Shown piece by piece: positions 27,688 through 37,389 of a stretch of 64,000 bases of DNA; within the stretch, counting starts at the first letter, position 1; every line of letters starts with the position of its first letter. Position numbers and translations under genes: made by a program. The stretch is from NCBI RefSeq assembly GCF_002261355.1, contig NZ_NEVU01000002.1, positions 186,001 to 250,000 on the forward strand, read 5' to 3'. This DNA is from Bordetella genomosp. 12 (GTDB taxonomy: Bacteria; Pseudomonadota; Gammaproteobacteria; Burkholderiales; Burkholderiaceae_B). The notes under the pieces were generated by a model that was not told the DNA's origin, made no database searches, and worked only from the letters and a program-made list of their open reading frames with translations.

Positions 27688-28183
27688 GCGATATTTGACG
27701 TTGATCTCTAAGTCACGGTATTATCTAACGTTTTGCGGCGATTATGCTGCGTACTGATACTTCTTTGTTGCACACCTTTTTGCCAAGCTTACTTTGCGCG
27801 GCATTTTGGCTGCCGGGGTTTTTAGGCTCGTGCGAGCCAGGCCTAGCGCCTTGAAGGCTGCGTCTAGCTTGCAAGATGGGCTAAAGGGCGGACTAAAAGG
27901 GATGCGCTAAAAGGCGGGCAGGGGTGGGCTAAAAGGCGGACGAAAGACGCGCCTTAAAGCGGCGCTCTTGAGATGGCAGGCTTAAAAGTTTGCCGGCAAC
28001 CCGCGCAGAAGAGGCAGGGGCACGGACGCGCAGAGCACAGAAGCAACGGGGATCAAACGGCCCCGGAGCAGCTTGGGCCAAGCGGCTTGCCGCGCCAGGG
28101 CGGCTCCCTGAGGTTGCCACGCGTTTAGGCGGGTGTGTGGTCTGTTGGTAAAGTGTCACCGCAGTGTAAATGGCTGGAAGATT
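27688..28183. repeat. maf-yceD divergent intergenic region with degenerate direct repeats
   Basis: 496 bases without a convincing gene. At 27877-27942 there are three near-copies of a 14-17 base unit: TGGGCTAAAGGGCGGAC (27877-27893), TGCGCTAAAAGGCGGGC (27903-27919) and TGGGCTAAAAGGCGGAC (27925-27941), with partial copies (CTAAAA at 27893, TTAAAG at 27954, TTAAAA at 27982). A palindrome GGCTCGTGCGAGCC lies at about 27826-27839. Promoters for maf and yceD must be here; no clear one is visible. The repeats have no recognised function. Confidence 0.5.
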
Positions 28184-28831
28184 ATGGTTGATCCTGTAGA
28201 TAAAGCGGTAGTCAAGGCGTCTGCTGGCAATGCCGTGGTCGTGGATGCTTATGCCATGGCGCGTCAGGGGCAGCAGGTGTCGGGTGACATTGCGCTGGTG
28301 CGCCTGTCGCGATTCATGGAAGGCTTGCCCGAGCAGGCAGCCGGCGAAGCCGGCGTAGCCCATTGGAAAGCCTTCGGCGAGATCGGCAAGGGAACGGGCA
28401 AGACGGGTGGTGTCATCGCCGGTCAGCCGTTGCTGCGCTTGCACATCCAGGCCAATCCGGTCTTGATCTGCCAGCGTTGCAATGCGCCCTTTGTGCATCC
28501 GGTGGATTCCGACGTGGTGCTGCAGCTGGTCGCGTCTGAAGATGATCTCGACGACGAACTGGCCGATTTGCAGGATGCCCAGGAAGAAGGTTTGGATTTT
28601 GCGACCGACGTGCCTGAAAAGGTCGTGGGTTCGCATCGTTTCGATCTGTTGGCCCAGATCGAGGATGAGCTCATCTTGAGCATTCCGTATGTGCCCCGCC
28701 ATGAAGTCTGCCCGGAGGTTTCCGGACAGGCAGCGGGGCAGAAGGCCGCTTCGGATGATGCATCGCATGCATCCGAAGTCAAGCGTCCCTCGCCGTTTGC
28801 GGTGTTGGAACAACTGAAGCGCAAGAATTGA
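28184..28831 (+). CDS. yceD: DUF177/YceD family protein (23S rRNA accumulation protein)
   Basis: 215 residues from ATG 28184, which has GGAAG upstream; the frame extends to 28133 but that part lacks similarity. YceD proteins precede rpmF in most proteobacteria and are needed for normal 23S rRNA levels in E. coli. The CQRCNAPF motif and the acidic middle ([17 protein letters not shown]) are typical. The rpmF gene begins 52 bases downstream. Confidence 0.92.
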   Translation: MVDPVDKAVVKASAGNAVVVDAYAMARQGQQVSGDIALVRLSRFMEGLPEQAAGEAGVAHWKAFGEIGKGTGKTGGVIAGQPLLRLHIQANPVLICQRCNAPFVHPVDSDVVLQLVASEDDLDDELADLQDAQEEGLDFATDVPEKVVGSHRFDLLAQIEDELILSIPYVPRHEVCPEVSGQAAGQKAASDDASHASEVKRPSPFAVLEQLKRKN

Positions 28832-28883
28832 AATCAACTCGGGCTGCATTCGCGTACAATGCGGCCCGTTTCTAGGAGTCATC

Positions 28884-29066
28884 ATGGCTGTTCAACAAAA
28901 CAAGAAGTCCCCGTCCAAGCGCGGCATGCACCGCTCGCACGATTTTCTGGTGAACCCGCCGACGGCCATCGAGCCCAACACGGGCGAATCGCACCTGCGT
29001 CACCACATCAGCCCCAACGGTTTTTACCGTGGTCGCAAGATCCTGAAGACCAAGGCTGACGAATAA
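28884..29066 (+). CDS. rpmF: 50S ribosomal protein L32
   Basis: 60 residues, typical L32: [20 protein letters not shown] and an end [18 protein letters not shown] strong ribosome-binding site (AGGAGTC) is eight bases upstream. It is the first member of the rpmF-plsX-fab group, one of the most conserved gene orders in bacteria. A TACAAT at 28855-28860 may be a -10 of its own promoter. Confidence 0.98.
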   Translation: MAVQQNKKSPSKRGMHRSHDFLVNPPTAIEPNTGESHLRHHISPNGFYRGRKILKTKADE

Positions 29067-29124
29067 GGCCTGTCGGCCGAACTCGTAACCCGGACCGTTT
29101 CGGCTGACTGCTGACCTGGCACCC

Positions 29125-30189
29125 GTGATACGCATCGCTATAGACTGCATGGGCGGGGACCACGGTCTGCCCGTCACCATACCGGCCGCGCTCGAGTTCG
29201 CCCGGCAATATCCGGACACCCGGCTATTGCTGGTTGGGCTACCCGATGCCATCGAAGCCGCGCTGGCCGAACATCGTTCGGCCCCGCGCGATCGTCTCGA
29301 GGTTGTCGCTGCCTCCGAGGTCGTCACCATGGACGACCCGGTCGAAGTCGCTTTGCGCCGCAAAAAAGACTCGTCCATGCGACTGGCCGCTCAAGCCGTC
29401 AAGGACGGTCGGGCTGACGCCTGCGTGTCAGCCGGCAATACCGGCGCATGGATGGCGATTTCCCGCTACGTGCTCAAGACGCTGGACGGCATCGACCGCC
29501 CGGCGATCGCGACCTCCATCCCCAACCAGACCGGCGGCGCTACCACGGTGCTCGATCTGGGGGCCAATGTCGACTGTAGCGCGGAGCATCTGCTGCAGTT
29601 CGCCATCATGGGCGCCGCGCTTGCGCAGGCCGTCGATCATCTCGACCGGCCTACCGTGGGCTTGCTGAACATAGGCGAGGAAGTCATCAAGGGCAATGAG
29701 GTGGTGAAGGAAGCCGCCGAATTGCTGCGAGCCAGTCCATTGAATTTCCGCGGCAACGTGGAAGGCGACGATATTTTCAAGGGTACGGTCGACGTTGTCG
29801 TTTGTGACGGCTTCGTAGGTAACGTCGTACTGAAATCCGTCGAAGGGTTGGCGAAGATGCTCTCCAGCGTCATTCGCGAAGAATTCAAGCGCAACTTCAT
29901 CACGCTGCTGGCCGGCGCCGTTGCCACGCCGGTGCTCAACCGGCTGCGCCGACGCGTCGATAACCGCCGCTATAACGGCGCGGCCTTGCTTGGCCTGCGG
30001 GGTGTCGTGATCAAAAGCCATGGTTCGGCCGACGCCTATGCCTATGGTTTTGCGCTCCAGCGCGCGCGTGAGGCGGTCGCCAGCCGGTTGCTCGAACGCA
30101 CGGCCCAGACGGTGGCCGAGATCAATGAGCGCGTCCAACTGAACGAGGCTGCCGCGAACAATGCCGCGGCTGCGGGGGACACCGTTTGA
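29125..30189 (+). CDS. plsX: Phosphate acyltransferase PlsX
   Basis: 354 residues starting with GTG 29125. It converts acyl-ACP to acyl phosphate for phospholipid synthesis. The N-terminus [13 protein letters not shown] and the internal [14 protein letters not shown] are diagnostic. It lies between rpmF and fabH, and its stop overlaps the fabH start by one base. Confidence 0.98.
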   Translation: MIRIAIDCMGGDHGLPVTIPAALEFARQYPDTRLLLVGLPDAIEAALAEHRSAPRDRLEVVAASEVVTMDDPVEVALRRKKDSSMRLAAQAVKDGRADACVSAGNTGAWMAISRYVLKTLDGIDRPAIATSIPNQTGGATTVLDLGANVDCSAEHLLQFAIMGAALAQAVDHLDRPTVGLLNIGEEVIKGNEVVKEAAELLRASPLNFRGNVEGDDIFKGTVDVVVCDGFVGNVVLKSVEGLAKMLSSVIREEFKRNFITLLAGAVATPVLNRLRRRVDNRRYNGAALLGLRGVVIKSHGSADAYAYGFALQRAREAVASRLLERTAQTVAEINERVQLNEAAANNAAAAGDTV

Positions 30190-31175
30190 TGAGCAAGGCA
30201 ATGAAATATTCGGTGATCGCGGGTTCGGGCGGCTATCTGCCCGAGCGTGTGGTGTCCAACGACGATCTGGCCGCGGAACTGGCTCAGCGCGATATCGAGA
30301 CATCCGATGCGTGGATCGTCGAGCGCACCGGTATCCGGCAGCGGCATCTGGCCGAGCGCGGCGTAACCACCAGCGTGCTGGCCACCGAGGCGGCGCGCCG
30401 TGCGATGGCCGACGCCGGCGTCGGCCCGGATGATCTGGATCTGATCATCGTGGCCACGTCGACGCCCGACTTCGTGTTTCCGAGCACGGCCTGCCTGGTG
30501 CAGGCCAATCTGGGAGCCAAGGGCGGGGCGGCCTTCGATGTGCAGGCGGTGTGCAGCGGATTCGTCTATGCCCTGACGACGGCCGACAGCTTCGTGCGTG
30601 CCGGCCGTGCCCGGTGTGCGCTGGTGATCGGCGCCGAGGTGTTTTCCCGCATCCTTGACTGGAATGACCGCGGCACCTGCGTGTTGTTTGGCGACGGCGC
30701 GGGCGCGGTCGTCCTCAAGGCATCCGATGAGCCGGGCATTCTCGCCGCGCATCTGCATGCCGATGGCAGCCAGACCAAAATTCTCTGCGCCGCGGGCAAT
30801 GTGGCCTACGGCGAAGTGACGGGCGACCCCTTCCTGCGCATGGATGGCCAGGCCGTGTTCAAGCAGGCCGTCACGGTGCTGGACCGCTCGGCGCGGGAAG
30901 TCTGCGCCGAGGTGGGCATGACCATCGATCAGGTCGATTGGCTGGTGCCGCACCAGGCCAACGTCCGCATTCTCAATTTTCTTGCACGCAAGCTCAATGT
31001 GTCGGCCGACCATGTCGTCGTCACCGTTGACCAGCATGCCAATACCTCGGCGGCCAGCGTGCCGCTCGCCCTGGACGTGGCGCGGCGCGATGGCCGCATC
31101 AAGGCCGGCCAGCATGTGCTGATGCAGGGCGTGGGCGGTGGCTTTACCTGGGGCTCGGTACTGGCCCGCATGTAG
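30189..31175 (+). CDS. fabH: 3-oxoacyl-[ACP] synthase III (FabH)
   Basis: 328 residues from ATG 30189, which overlaps the plsX stop (TGATG); ATG 30201 is an alternative four codons later. It starts fatty acid chains by condensing acetyl-CoA with malonyl-ACP. The active-site Cys is C122 ([10 protein letters not shown]); the His and Asn are in WLVPHQAN and [10 protein letters not shown]. It lies in the order plsX-fabH-fabD-fabG. Confidence 0.98.
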   Translation: MSKAMKYSVIAGSGGYLPERVVSNDDLAAELAQRDIETSDAWIVERTGIRQRHLAERGVTTSVLATEAARRAMADAGVGPDDLDLIIVATSTPDFVFPSTACLVQANLGAKGGAAFDVQAVCSGFVYALTTADSFVRAGRARCALVIGAEVFSRILDWNDRGTCVLFGDGAGAVVLKASDEPGILAAHLHADGSQTKILCAAGNVAYGEVTGDPFLRMDGQAVFKQAVTVLDRSAREVCAEVGMTIDQVDWLVPHQANVRILNFLARKLNVSADHVVVTVDQHANTSAASVPLALDVARRDGRIKAGQHVLMQGVGGGFTWGSVLARM

Positions 31176-31233
31176 TGCGGCGGGCGCCATGCCCGTCGTG
31201 CGGTACGCTAACGTATAGAGATCACGGACCACC

Positions 31234-32169
31234 ATGAAACTCGCATTTGTGTTCCCCGGCCAAGGCTCGCAATCCGTCGGCATGATGGATGCATGGGCTG
31301 GCAATGCCGTCGTCGCCGATGTGCTTGCTCGCGCCAGTCAGGCGCTGGGCCAGGATCTGGCCGCCCTGATTGCCCAGGGCCCGGCGGATCAGCTCAATCT
31401 CACCACCAACACGCAGCCCGCGATGCTTACCGCCGGCGTGGCCTGTTTTGCTGCCTGGCGCGATGCCGGCGGGCCGCTGCCTGCCGTCATGGCTGGCCAC
31501 AGCCTGGGCGAGTACGCGGCCCTGACGGCCGCCGGCTCGCTGGCGCTCGAAGACGCCGTGCGCCTGGTGCGCATCCGCGCCGATGCCATGCAGGCCGCCG
31601 TGCCGGTGGGCACGGGCGCCATGGCCGCCATTCTGGGGCTGGACGATGACGCGGTTCGGGCCGCTTGCTCGCAAGCCGCACAGGGCGAAGTCGTCGAGGC
31701 CGTCAACTTCAACGCGCCGGCGCAGGTCGTGATTGCCGGCCACAAGGCCGCCGTCGAACGCGCCTGCGAAGCGGCCAAGGCCGCCGGCGCCAAGCGTGCG
31801 CTGCTGTTGCCCGTTTCGGCGCCGTTTCACTCCAGCCTGCTCAAGCCGGCCGCCGACGTACTGGCGCGCGCGCTGGCCGACGCCGCCGTGCAATCGCCGG
31901 CCGTGCCGGTGATCAACAACGTGGACGTGGCCGAACAATCCGATCCCGCCGCCATTCGCGATGCGCTGGTGCGCCAGGCCTGGCACGCCGTGCGTTGGGT
32001 CGAGACCGTGCAGGCCATGAAGGCCCAGGGCGTGACACACGTCATCGAGTTCGGTCCGGGTAAAGTCCTGACCGGCCTGACCAAACGCATCGATGGTGAT
32101 CTGACCGGCCTGGCCGTGACCGATCCCGCCTCGTTGGATGCCGCGCTGGCGCTCGTCAAGGGAAATTGA
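31234..32169 (+). CDS. fabD: Malonyl CoA-acyl carrier protein transacylase
   Basis: 311 residues. The nucleophile is S90 in GHSLGEYAAL, the oxyanion segment is FPGQGSQSVGM and the catalytic His is in SAPFHSSLL. It loads malonyl groups onto ACP for FabH and FabF. It lies 58 bases after fabH and two bases before fabG. Confidence 0.98.
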   Translation: MKLAFVFPGQGSQSVGMMDAWAGNAVVADVLARASQALGQDLAALIAQGPADQLNLTTNTQPAMLTAGVACFAAWRDAGGPLPAVMAGHSLGEYAALTAAGSLALEDAVRLVRIRADAMQAAVPVGTGAMAAILGLDDDAVRAACSQAAQGEVVEAVNFNAPAQVVIAGHKAAVERACEAAKAAGAKRALLLPVSAPFHSSLLKPAADVLARALADAAVQSPAVPVINNVDVAEQSDPAAIRDALVRQAWHAVRWVETVQAMKAQGVTHVIEFGPGKVLTGLTKRIDGDLTGLAVTDPASLDAALALVKGN

Positions 32170-32171
32170 GT

Positions 32172-32924
32172 ATGGAACACATCTCCAAAGATCTGGAAGG
32201 CAAGATCGCGCTGGTGACCGGCGCTACGCGCGGCATTGGCCGCGCCATTGCCCAGGAACTGGCCGCCCGTGGCGCCACGGTGGTCGGTACGGCCACCTCG
32301 GAAGCCGGCGCGGCAGCGATTACCGAAGCCCTGGCTGCCCATGGCGGTCGCGGCGTCGTGCTGAACGTGACCGATGCCGCCGCGGTCGATGCGCTCATCG
32401 ATACGCTGGGCAAAGAGGGCGGCGGGCCCCATATTCTGGTCAACAATGCGGGCATCACGCGCGACACGCTGGCCATGCGCATGAAAGACGACGACTGGGG
32501 CTCGGTGATCGACACCAACCTGAGCGCGGTCTTCCGCCTGTCGCGCGCCGTGCTGCGCAATATGATGAAGGCTCGTTGGGGCCGCATCATCAACATTACG
32601 TCGGTGGTCGGTTCGGCCGGCAACCCGGGTCAGGCCAACTACGCCGCCGCAAAAGCGGGCGTGGCCGGCATGACGCGCGCGTTGGCGCGCGAGCTGGGCA
32701 GCCGCAACGTCACGGTAAACTGCGTGGCGCCGGGCTTTATCGACACGGACATGACGCGCGTGCTGGGCGAAGACCAGACCGCAGCCCTTTTGCAACAGAT
32801 TCCGCTGGGCCGCCTTGGCGCTCCGGCCGATATCGCCAATGCGGTTGGCTTCCTGGCCAGTCCTTTGGCGGGTTACATTACAGGTACGACCCTGCACGTC
32901 AACGGCGGGATGTACATGCAATAA
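32172..32924 (+). CDS. fabG: 3-oxoacyl-[ACP] reductase FabG
   Basis: 250 residues from ATG 32172. Short-chain dehydrogenase: NADPH motif TGATRGIGRAIA, NNAGITRD, and catalytic S144, Y157 and K161 (NYAAAKAG). It performs the first reduction in each elongation cycle. It starts two bases after the fabD stop. A 216-base gap to acpP contains a promoter. Confidence 0.97.
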   Translation: MEHISKDLEGKIALVTGATRGIGRAIAQELAARGATVVGTATSEAGAAAITEALAAHGGRGVVLNVTDAAAVDALIDTLGKEGGGPHILVNNAGITRDTLAMRMKDDDWGSVIDTNLSAVFRLSRAVLRNMMKARWGRIINITSVVGSAGNPGQANYAAAKAGVAGMTRALARELGSRNVTVNCVAPGFIDTDMTRVLGEDQTAALLQQIPLGRLGAPADIANAVGFLASPLAGYITGTTLHVNGGMYMQ

Positions 32925-33082
32925 ATGCGGCATCCTGGCGCGGCGCGAGGCCAGCCAGTCTGTCGTACTGACACTCGTGGCCCATGTGATCGGACATTTC
33001 CGTAACATGCGGCCCGCCCCTCCAGCCGGCAGGCCGGGTGGGGGCGAAAAAAACGCGGTGTTATTTTTCTCACGGCCCGGCG

Positions 33083-33110
33083 TTTGCATTCCTCAACGCT
33101 TGGCTATAAT
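33083..33110 (+). promoter_or_regulatory. acpP promoter
   Basis: -35-like TTTGCA (33083-33088) and a perfect -10 TATAAT (33105-33110), spaced 16 bases, preceding acpP by 30 bases. This lets the abundant acyl carrier protein be transcribed apart from the upstream fab genes. Confidence 0.75.
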
Positions 33111-33140
33111 TCGCGGGATTTTTCCCAATTGGAGATCTGC

Positions 33141-33380
33141 ATGGAAAGCATCGAACAGCGCGTCAAGAAGATCGTCGCTGAACAACTTGGCGTGAACGAA
33201 GCCGAGATCAAGAACGAGTCCTCCTTCCTTGACGACCTCGGTGCCGATTCGCTCGACATGGTCGAGCTGGTCATGGCCCTCGAAGATGAATTCGAGACCG
33301 AGATCCCCGACGAAGAGGCTGAAAAGATCACGACCGTGCAACAAGCGATTGATTACATCAATTCGCACGGCAAGCAGTAA
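33141..33380 (+). CDS. acpP: Acyl carrier protein
   Basis: 79 residues from ATG 33141 with TTGGAG upstream. The phosphopantetheine serine is S37 in [14 protein letters not shown]. Highly acidic, as expected. It carries growing acyl chains for all Fab enzymes. It has its own promoter and is followed by fabF. Confidence 0.99.
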
Positions 33381-33551
33381 TCAGCGCAAGCCTATCTATC
33401 CCGCGTCTTCGGACGCAGGAGTCAGGGCGGTTTTGGGTATAGCCATGCGACCCGCGCGGGGAAGCATCCGGCCGGGCAGGCCCGGTGATTCCGCGTGGTT
33501 TGTCGGGCCAGCCAAAAACCGCCTTTATTTTGTCTGTTTGAGGAGTCATCC

Positions 33552-34781
33552 GTGAAGCGACGTGTCGTCATCACCGGCTTGGGCATCGTTTCCCCCGTGG
33601 GCAACGATCTGGCCACCGCTTGGGACAATATCGTCAACGGACGTTCTGGCATTGGCCGTATCACGCGATTCGATCCGTCGGCCCTGACCACCCACATCGC
33701 GGGCGAGGTCAAAGGCTTTGACGTCACGCAGTATGTCCAGCCCAAAGAAGCGCGCCAGATGGATACCTTTATCCATTACGGCCTGGCCGCCGGTGTGCAG
33801 GCCTGGCGCGACTCGGGCCTTGAGGCTACCGAAGAAAACGCCGATCGCATCGGCGTGATTGTGGGCTCGGGCATCGGCGGTCTGCCGCGTATCGAAGAAA
33901 CGCAGACGGATCTGCTGGCCAAAGGCCCGCGCCGTATCTCGCCGTTCTTTGTGCCGGGTTCGTTGATCAACCTGATTTCCGGCCATCTGTCGATCATGTT
34001 CGGCCTCAAGGGGCCGAGCTACGCGGTGGTTTCCGCGTGCACGACCGGTCTGCACAGCATCGGCGACGCCGCTCGCCTGATCGAGTATGGCGATGCCGAC
34101 GTGATGATTGCCGGCGGCGCCGAGTCGACCGTGTCTCCGTTGGGGATCGGCGGTTTTGCCGCCATGCGCGCGCTGTCCACGCGCAACGACGATCCGACCA
34201 CGGCCTCGCGTCCTTGGGATCGCGATCGTGACGGCTTCGTGCTGGGCGAAGGCGCCGGCGTGCTGGTGCTCGAAGAGTACGAACATGCCAAAAAGCGCGG
34301 CGCGCGCATTTATGGCGAGTTCGTGGGCTACGGCATGAGTTCGGACGCGCATCACATCACCGCGCCCGACAAGGACGGTCCGCGCCGCGGCATCGTCAAT
34401 GCTTTGCGCAACGGCGCCATCAATGCCGAAGAGGTCGATTACGTCAACGCGCACGGCACCTCCACGCCGCTGGGCGACAAGAACGAAACCGACGCCCTCA
34501 AGCTGGCTTTTGGCGACCATGCCCGCAAACTGGTGGTGAACTCGACCAAGTCCATGACCGGTCACCTGCTGGGTGCGGCAGGCGGCATCGAGGCCGTCTT
34601 CACGACGCTGGCGCTCTACAACCAGGTGTCGCCGCCCACCATCAATATCTTCAATCAGGATCCCGAGTGCGATCTGGACTATTGCGCCAATGAAGCTCGC
34701 CCGATGAAGATCAATGTCGCGTTGTCCAATTCCTTTGGCTTCGGCGGCACCAACGGTTCAATGGCCATTCGCCGGATTTGA
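33552..34781 (+). CDS. fabF: 3-oxoacyl-[ACP] synthase II (FabF)
   Basis: 409 residues starting with GTG 33552 after GAGGAG; an upstream frame lacks similarity. Elongating beta-ketoacyl synthase with the catalytic triad C163 ([10 protein letters not shown]), H301 ([11 protein letters not shown]) and H338 ([11 protein letters not shown]). It follows acpP by 171 bases. Its stop overlaps the TTG start of the next gene. Confidence 0.98.
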   Translation: MKRRVVITGLGIVSPVGNDLATAWDNIVNGRSGIGRITRFDPSALTTHIAGEVKGFDVTQYVQPKEARQMDTFIHYGLAAGVQAWRDSGLEATEENADRIGVIVGSGIGGLPRIEETQTDLLAKGPRRISPFFVPGSLINLISGHLSIMFGLKGPSYAVVSACTTGLHSIGDAARLIEYGDADVMIAGGAESTVSPLGIGGFAAMRALSTRNDDPTTASRPWDRDRDGFVLGEGAGVLVLEEYEHAKKRGARIYGEFVGYGMSSDAHHITAPDKDGPRRGIVNALRNGAINAEEVDYVNAHGTSTPLGDKNETDALKLAFGDHARKLVVNSTKSMTGHLLGAAGGIEAVFTTLALYNQVSPPTINIFNQDPECDLDYCANEARPMKINVALSNSFGFGGTNGSMAIRRI

Positions 34782-35215
34782 CGTTGGACCTGGGCCAAGC
34801 GTGGCATTTCGAGGTGCCTGCCGGCTTGCCGGCAGGCACTCGTTGGCTGATCGCAGGGCCGGCCTTGCTGGCTGCCCTGGCCGGGGTGGCGCAGCCTTGG
34901 CTGCTGCCCGCCTTGCCCTTGACGCTGCGCAGGCCTGCCCGGACGGTACGGGCGCTGCGCGTGCACCCAGACCCCACATGCTGGCAGGCGCTCAGTGCGC
35001 AGGATGGCTGGCGGTCCGTTCATTTGCGTAGCGCCGTGCGTCATCGGAGCCATATGGCCCTGATACTGGCCTTGCGCGACGGCGAGTGTGTTACAAACAG
35101 CAAGATCAGCTGCACCGTCTGGCCCGAGGCCATGGCGCCGCGGCAATGGCGTCGATTGAACGTCATGACCGGGGCTGGCGGTTGCAAAGTGGCATATCGA
35201 AAAGGGGCGTCATGA
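34778..35215 (+). CDS. Small hydrophobic protein between fabF and rpoE (unknown)
   Basis: 145 residues with a TTG start overlapping the fabF stop (TTGA) and a stop overlapping the rpoE ATG (ATGA). This double coupling argues that it is real. It has one or two hydrophobic segments around residues 24-48 ([20 protein letters not shown]), then a basic, globular part. The look is like YgfX/CptA-type small inner-membrane proteins, but I cannot assign it. Similar short ORFs sit here in relatives. A role in envelope stress is only a guess from position. Confidence 0.6.
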   Translation: MTLDLGQAWHFEVPAGLPAGTRWLIAGPALLAALAGVAQPWLLPALPLTLRRPARTVRALRVHPDPTCWQALSAQDGWRSVHLRSAVRHRSHMALILALRDGECVTNSKISCTVWPEAMAPRQWRRLNVMTGAGGCKVAYRKGAS

Positions 35216-35811
35216 GCGAACGCGACGTCGACGCCGAACTTGTTGCGCGCGTGCAACGCGGCGACAAGAAAGCATTCGACCTGCTGGTCCTGAAGTACCA
35301 GCGCAAGATCCTGCGCCTGCTGGCGCGGATGATCCGCGACCCGGCCGAGATAGAGGACGTGGCGCAAGAGGCATTCATCAAGGCGTATCGGGCGCTGCCG
35401 CAGTTTCGGGGCGAGAGTGCCTTCTACACTTGGCTTTATCGTATCGCCATCAATACCGCCCGCAATTGGCTGGCTTCGTCGGGGCGCCGCCCCAGCGCGC
35501 CCAACGCAATTGAGACGGAAGATGGTGAAACTTTTAACGAAACCGACAACCTAACCGATATAAGCACGCCGGAAGCAATGTTCGCCAGCCGCGAAATTGC
35601 CGCGACGGTCAACGCCGCCATCGAGGAATTGCCCGAGGAGCTGCGCACGGCTATCGTCCTGCGTGAGATTGAAGGTATGAGTTACGAAGACATCGCCCAA
35701 AGCATGGACTGCCCCATCGGAACGGTTCGCTCCCGCATATTTCGTGCGCGGGAAGCCATCGCCACCCGGTTGCGCCCCCTGCTTGACACCGATGCCGAGC
35801 GTCGCTGGTAA
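35212..35811 (+). CDS. rpoE: RNA polymerase sigma factor RpoE (extracytoplasmic stress)
   Basis: 199 residues from ATG 35212. Region 2 reads RGDKKAFDLLVLKYQRKILR and AEIEDVAQEAFIKAYRALPQF, and region 4 EGMSYEDIAQSMDCPIGTVRSRIFRAREAI. It directs the response to misfolded outer-membrane proteins; the Bordetella homologue is called sigE. It is followed by its anti-sigma genes rseA and rseB and by degP, the classical arrangement. The start overlaps the previous stop. Confidence 0.97.
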   Translation: MSERDVDAELVARVQRGDKKAFDLLVLKYQRKILRLLARMIRDPAEIEDVAQEAFIKAYRALPQFRGESAFYTWLYRIAINTARNWLASSGRRPSAPNAIETEDGETFNETDNLTDISTPEAMFASREIAATVNAAIEELPEELRTAIVLREIEGMSYEDIAQSMDCPIGTVRSRIFRAREAIATRLRPLLDTDAERRW

Positions 35812-35823
35812 GGAGTGGCAGTC

Positions 35824-36309
35824 ATGCAAACAGCAGCCAAGTCCGTGATCGCCGAAGCCTCATTCGAGGAGTCGGTTTCCGCCTGGATGGACGGAGAGGG
35901 ATCAGAGGACTTTTTACATCAACTGATGTCCCCGCAAGGTCGCAAGACCTGGGACAGCTACCACCTGATCGGCGATGCGCTGCGCAGCCCCGATCTGGTG
36001 ACCAACCCGAGCAAGGACTTCCAGTCCCGCCTGTCGCGCGCACTGGATGCGGAGCTGCCCATCGTGGCCGCCCCGCGCCGCCGTTCGCCCCTGCGTTTTG
36101 GCTTGTCCGGTCTGGCCGTGGCCGCGGCCGTGGCGACTGTGATCTGGGTGGTTCAACCCTCGGTGTCTTCCGGGCCCGGCGTGTCGGCGCCCGTGCTGGC
36201 CGATGCCAGCCGTGATGATCCGGGTCTGCGCGATTATCTCGAGGCCCACCGGCAGATGGCCGGCCCCAGTGCCGTGCGACAGGTCTCCTTCGAGACCGGA
36301 GCACGCTGA
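35824..36309 (+). CDS. rseA: Anti-sigma-E factor RseA (MucA-like)
   Basis: 161 residues from ATG 35824 with AAGGAG at 35810-35815. The N-terminal sigma-binding domain includes ESVSAWMDGEGSEDFLHQL, a single membrane helix is near residues 92-112 (FGLSGLAVAAAVATVIWVV), and the C-terminus is periplasmic. It holds RpoE at the inner membrane until cut by DegS/RseP. The stop overlaps the rseB start by one base. Confidence 0.92.
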   Translation: MQTAAKSVIAEASFEESVSAWMDGEGSEDFLHQLMSPQGRKTWDSYHLIGDALRSPDLVTNPSKDFQSRLSRALDAELPIVAAPRRRSPLRFGLSGLAVAAAVATVIWVVQPSVSSGPGVSAPVLADASRDDPGLRDYLEAHRQMAGPSAVRQVSFETGAR

Positions 36310-37349
36310 TGGTACGGTGGCAGGACGTGCGCGCCGACAAGCGCGTGGCGCGACGCCAGCGGCAATGGGCCGCCATGGCCGCCGTGGCGCTGTGCAGCAT
36401 GATGGCCTGGTCCGGCGCGGCGCTTGCGCAGGCGCAGGCGCCCGAGACGGATCCGGTCAAGCTGCTGGCCGACATCCAGCAGGCGGCGCGTTCGCAGGAT
36501 TACGCCGGCGTCTTCATGTACCAGCAGGGCGACATCATGCAGTCGTCGCGTCTGGTGCATGTCATCGATGGCACGGGCGAGCGCGAACGGCTGGAGATCC
36601 TCGATGGGCAGCCGCGTGAGTATCTGCGGCACAACGAAGATGTGCAGTGCCTGATTCCCGAGCATAAAACGGTCTTGCTTGAGCGCCGCCGCGGCGATCG
36701 TTTCCCCGGCCTGCTGCTGGGCGATCCCAAGGATCTGGCCGATCACTACGTCGTGCGCGCCGAGTCCAAATTGCATCGGGTTGCCGATCGCCAGTGCCGG
36801 CTGATCACGATAGAGCCGCGTGACGCGCTGCGCTATGGCTATCAGCTGTGCGCGGATGTCGATACCAATCTGCTCCTCAAGGCGCAGACCATAGACGGTC
36901 GGCGCGGCGTGGTCGAGCAGGTTTCTTTTTCGTCTTTGCGCGTTGGCGGCGACGTCGATGCGCGGCAGTTGAATTCGCGTTGGGATACCCGTGATTGGCG
37001 GGTGATGGAAGCCGACATGAAGCCGGTCGATCTGGCCGCTCAGGGGTGGCGTATCCCCGCGCCGGAAGGTTTTGTTGCGGTTATGCAGGTTGCCCGGCAC
37101 ATCGGCAAGGGAACGGTTAGCCAGGTTGTGCTGTCAGATGGTTTGGCGGCAATTTCCGTTTTCATTGAACCTTTTGACGGATCTCGCCACCAACATACGC
37201 CAGCTGGGCTTATCCAGCGTGGCGCCATCAACATCTATGGAACCCGCATTGCGGACTATTGGATGACGGTGTTGGGCGAAGTCCCCGCGGCAACGTTGGA
37301 GAGTCTGGCTCAAGCTACGGAATACGTGCCCGTATCGTCGTCTAAATAA
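36309..37349 (+). CDS. rseB: Sigma-E regulatory protein RseB (MucB-like)
   Basis: 346 residues from ATG 36309, coupled to rseA. After a basic N-terminus a signal peptide ends near ALAQAQ (about residue 40). The MucB/RseB domains include DYAGVFMYQQGDIMQSSRLVH and the C-terminal domain with WDTRDWRVMEADMKPVDLA. It binds periplasmic RseA and shields it from cleavage; lipoprotein or LPS signals release it. The degP gene follows after 40 bases. Confidence 0.94.
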   Translation: MVRWQDVRADKRVARRQRQWAAMAAVALCSMMAWSGAALAQAQAPETDPVKLLADIQQAARSQDYAGVFMYQQGDIMQSSRLVHVIDGTGERERLEILDGQPREYLRHNEDVQCLIPEHKTVLLERRRGDRFPGLLLGDPKDLADHYVVRAESKLHRVADRQCRLITIEPRDALRYGYQLCADVDTNLLLKAQTIDGRRGVVEQVSFSSLRVGGDVDARQLNSRWDTRDWRVMEADMKPVDLAAQGWRIPAPEGFVAVMQVARHIGKGTVSQVVLSDGLAAISVFIEPFDGSRHQHTPAGLIQRGAINIYGTRIADYWMTVLGEVPAATLESLAQATEYVPVSSSK

Positions 37350-37389
37350 GAAACCTGATAAAGGTCAGGAGTCTTTCCGGAGCTCTCAC

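Noticed and set aside
33000-33055. GC-rich inverted repeat after fabG as terminator
   Set aside because: The stem is imperfect and the A-run follows on the wrong strand for plus-direction termination.
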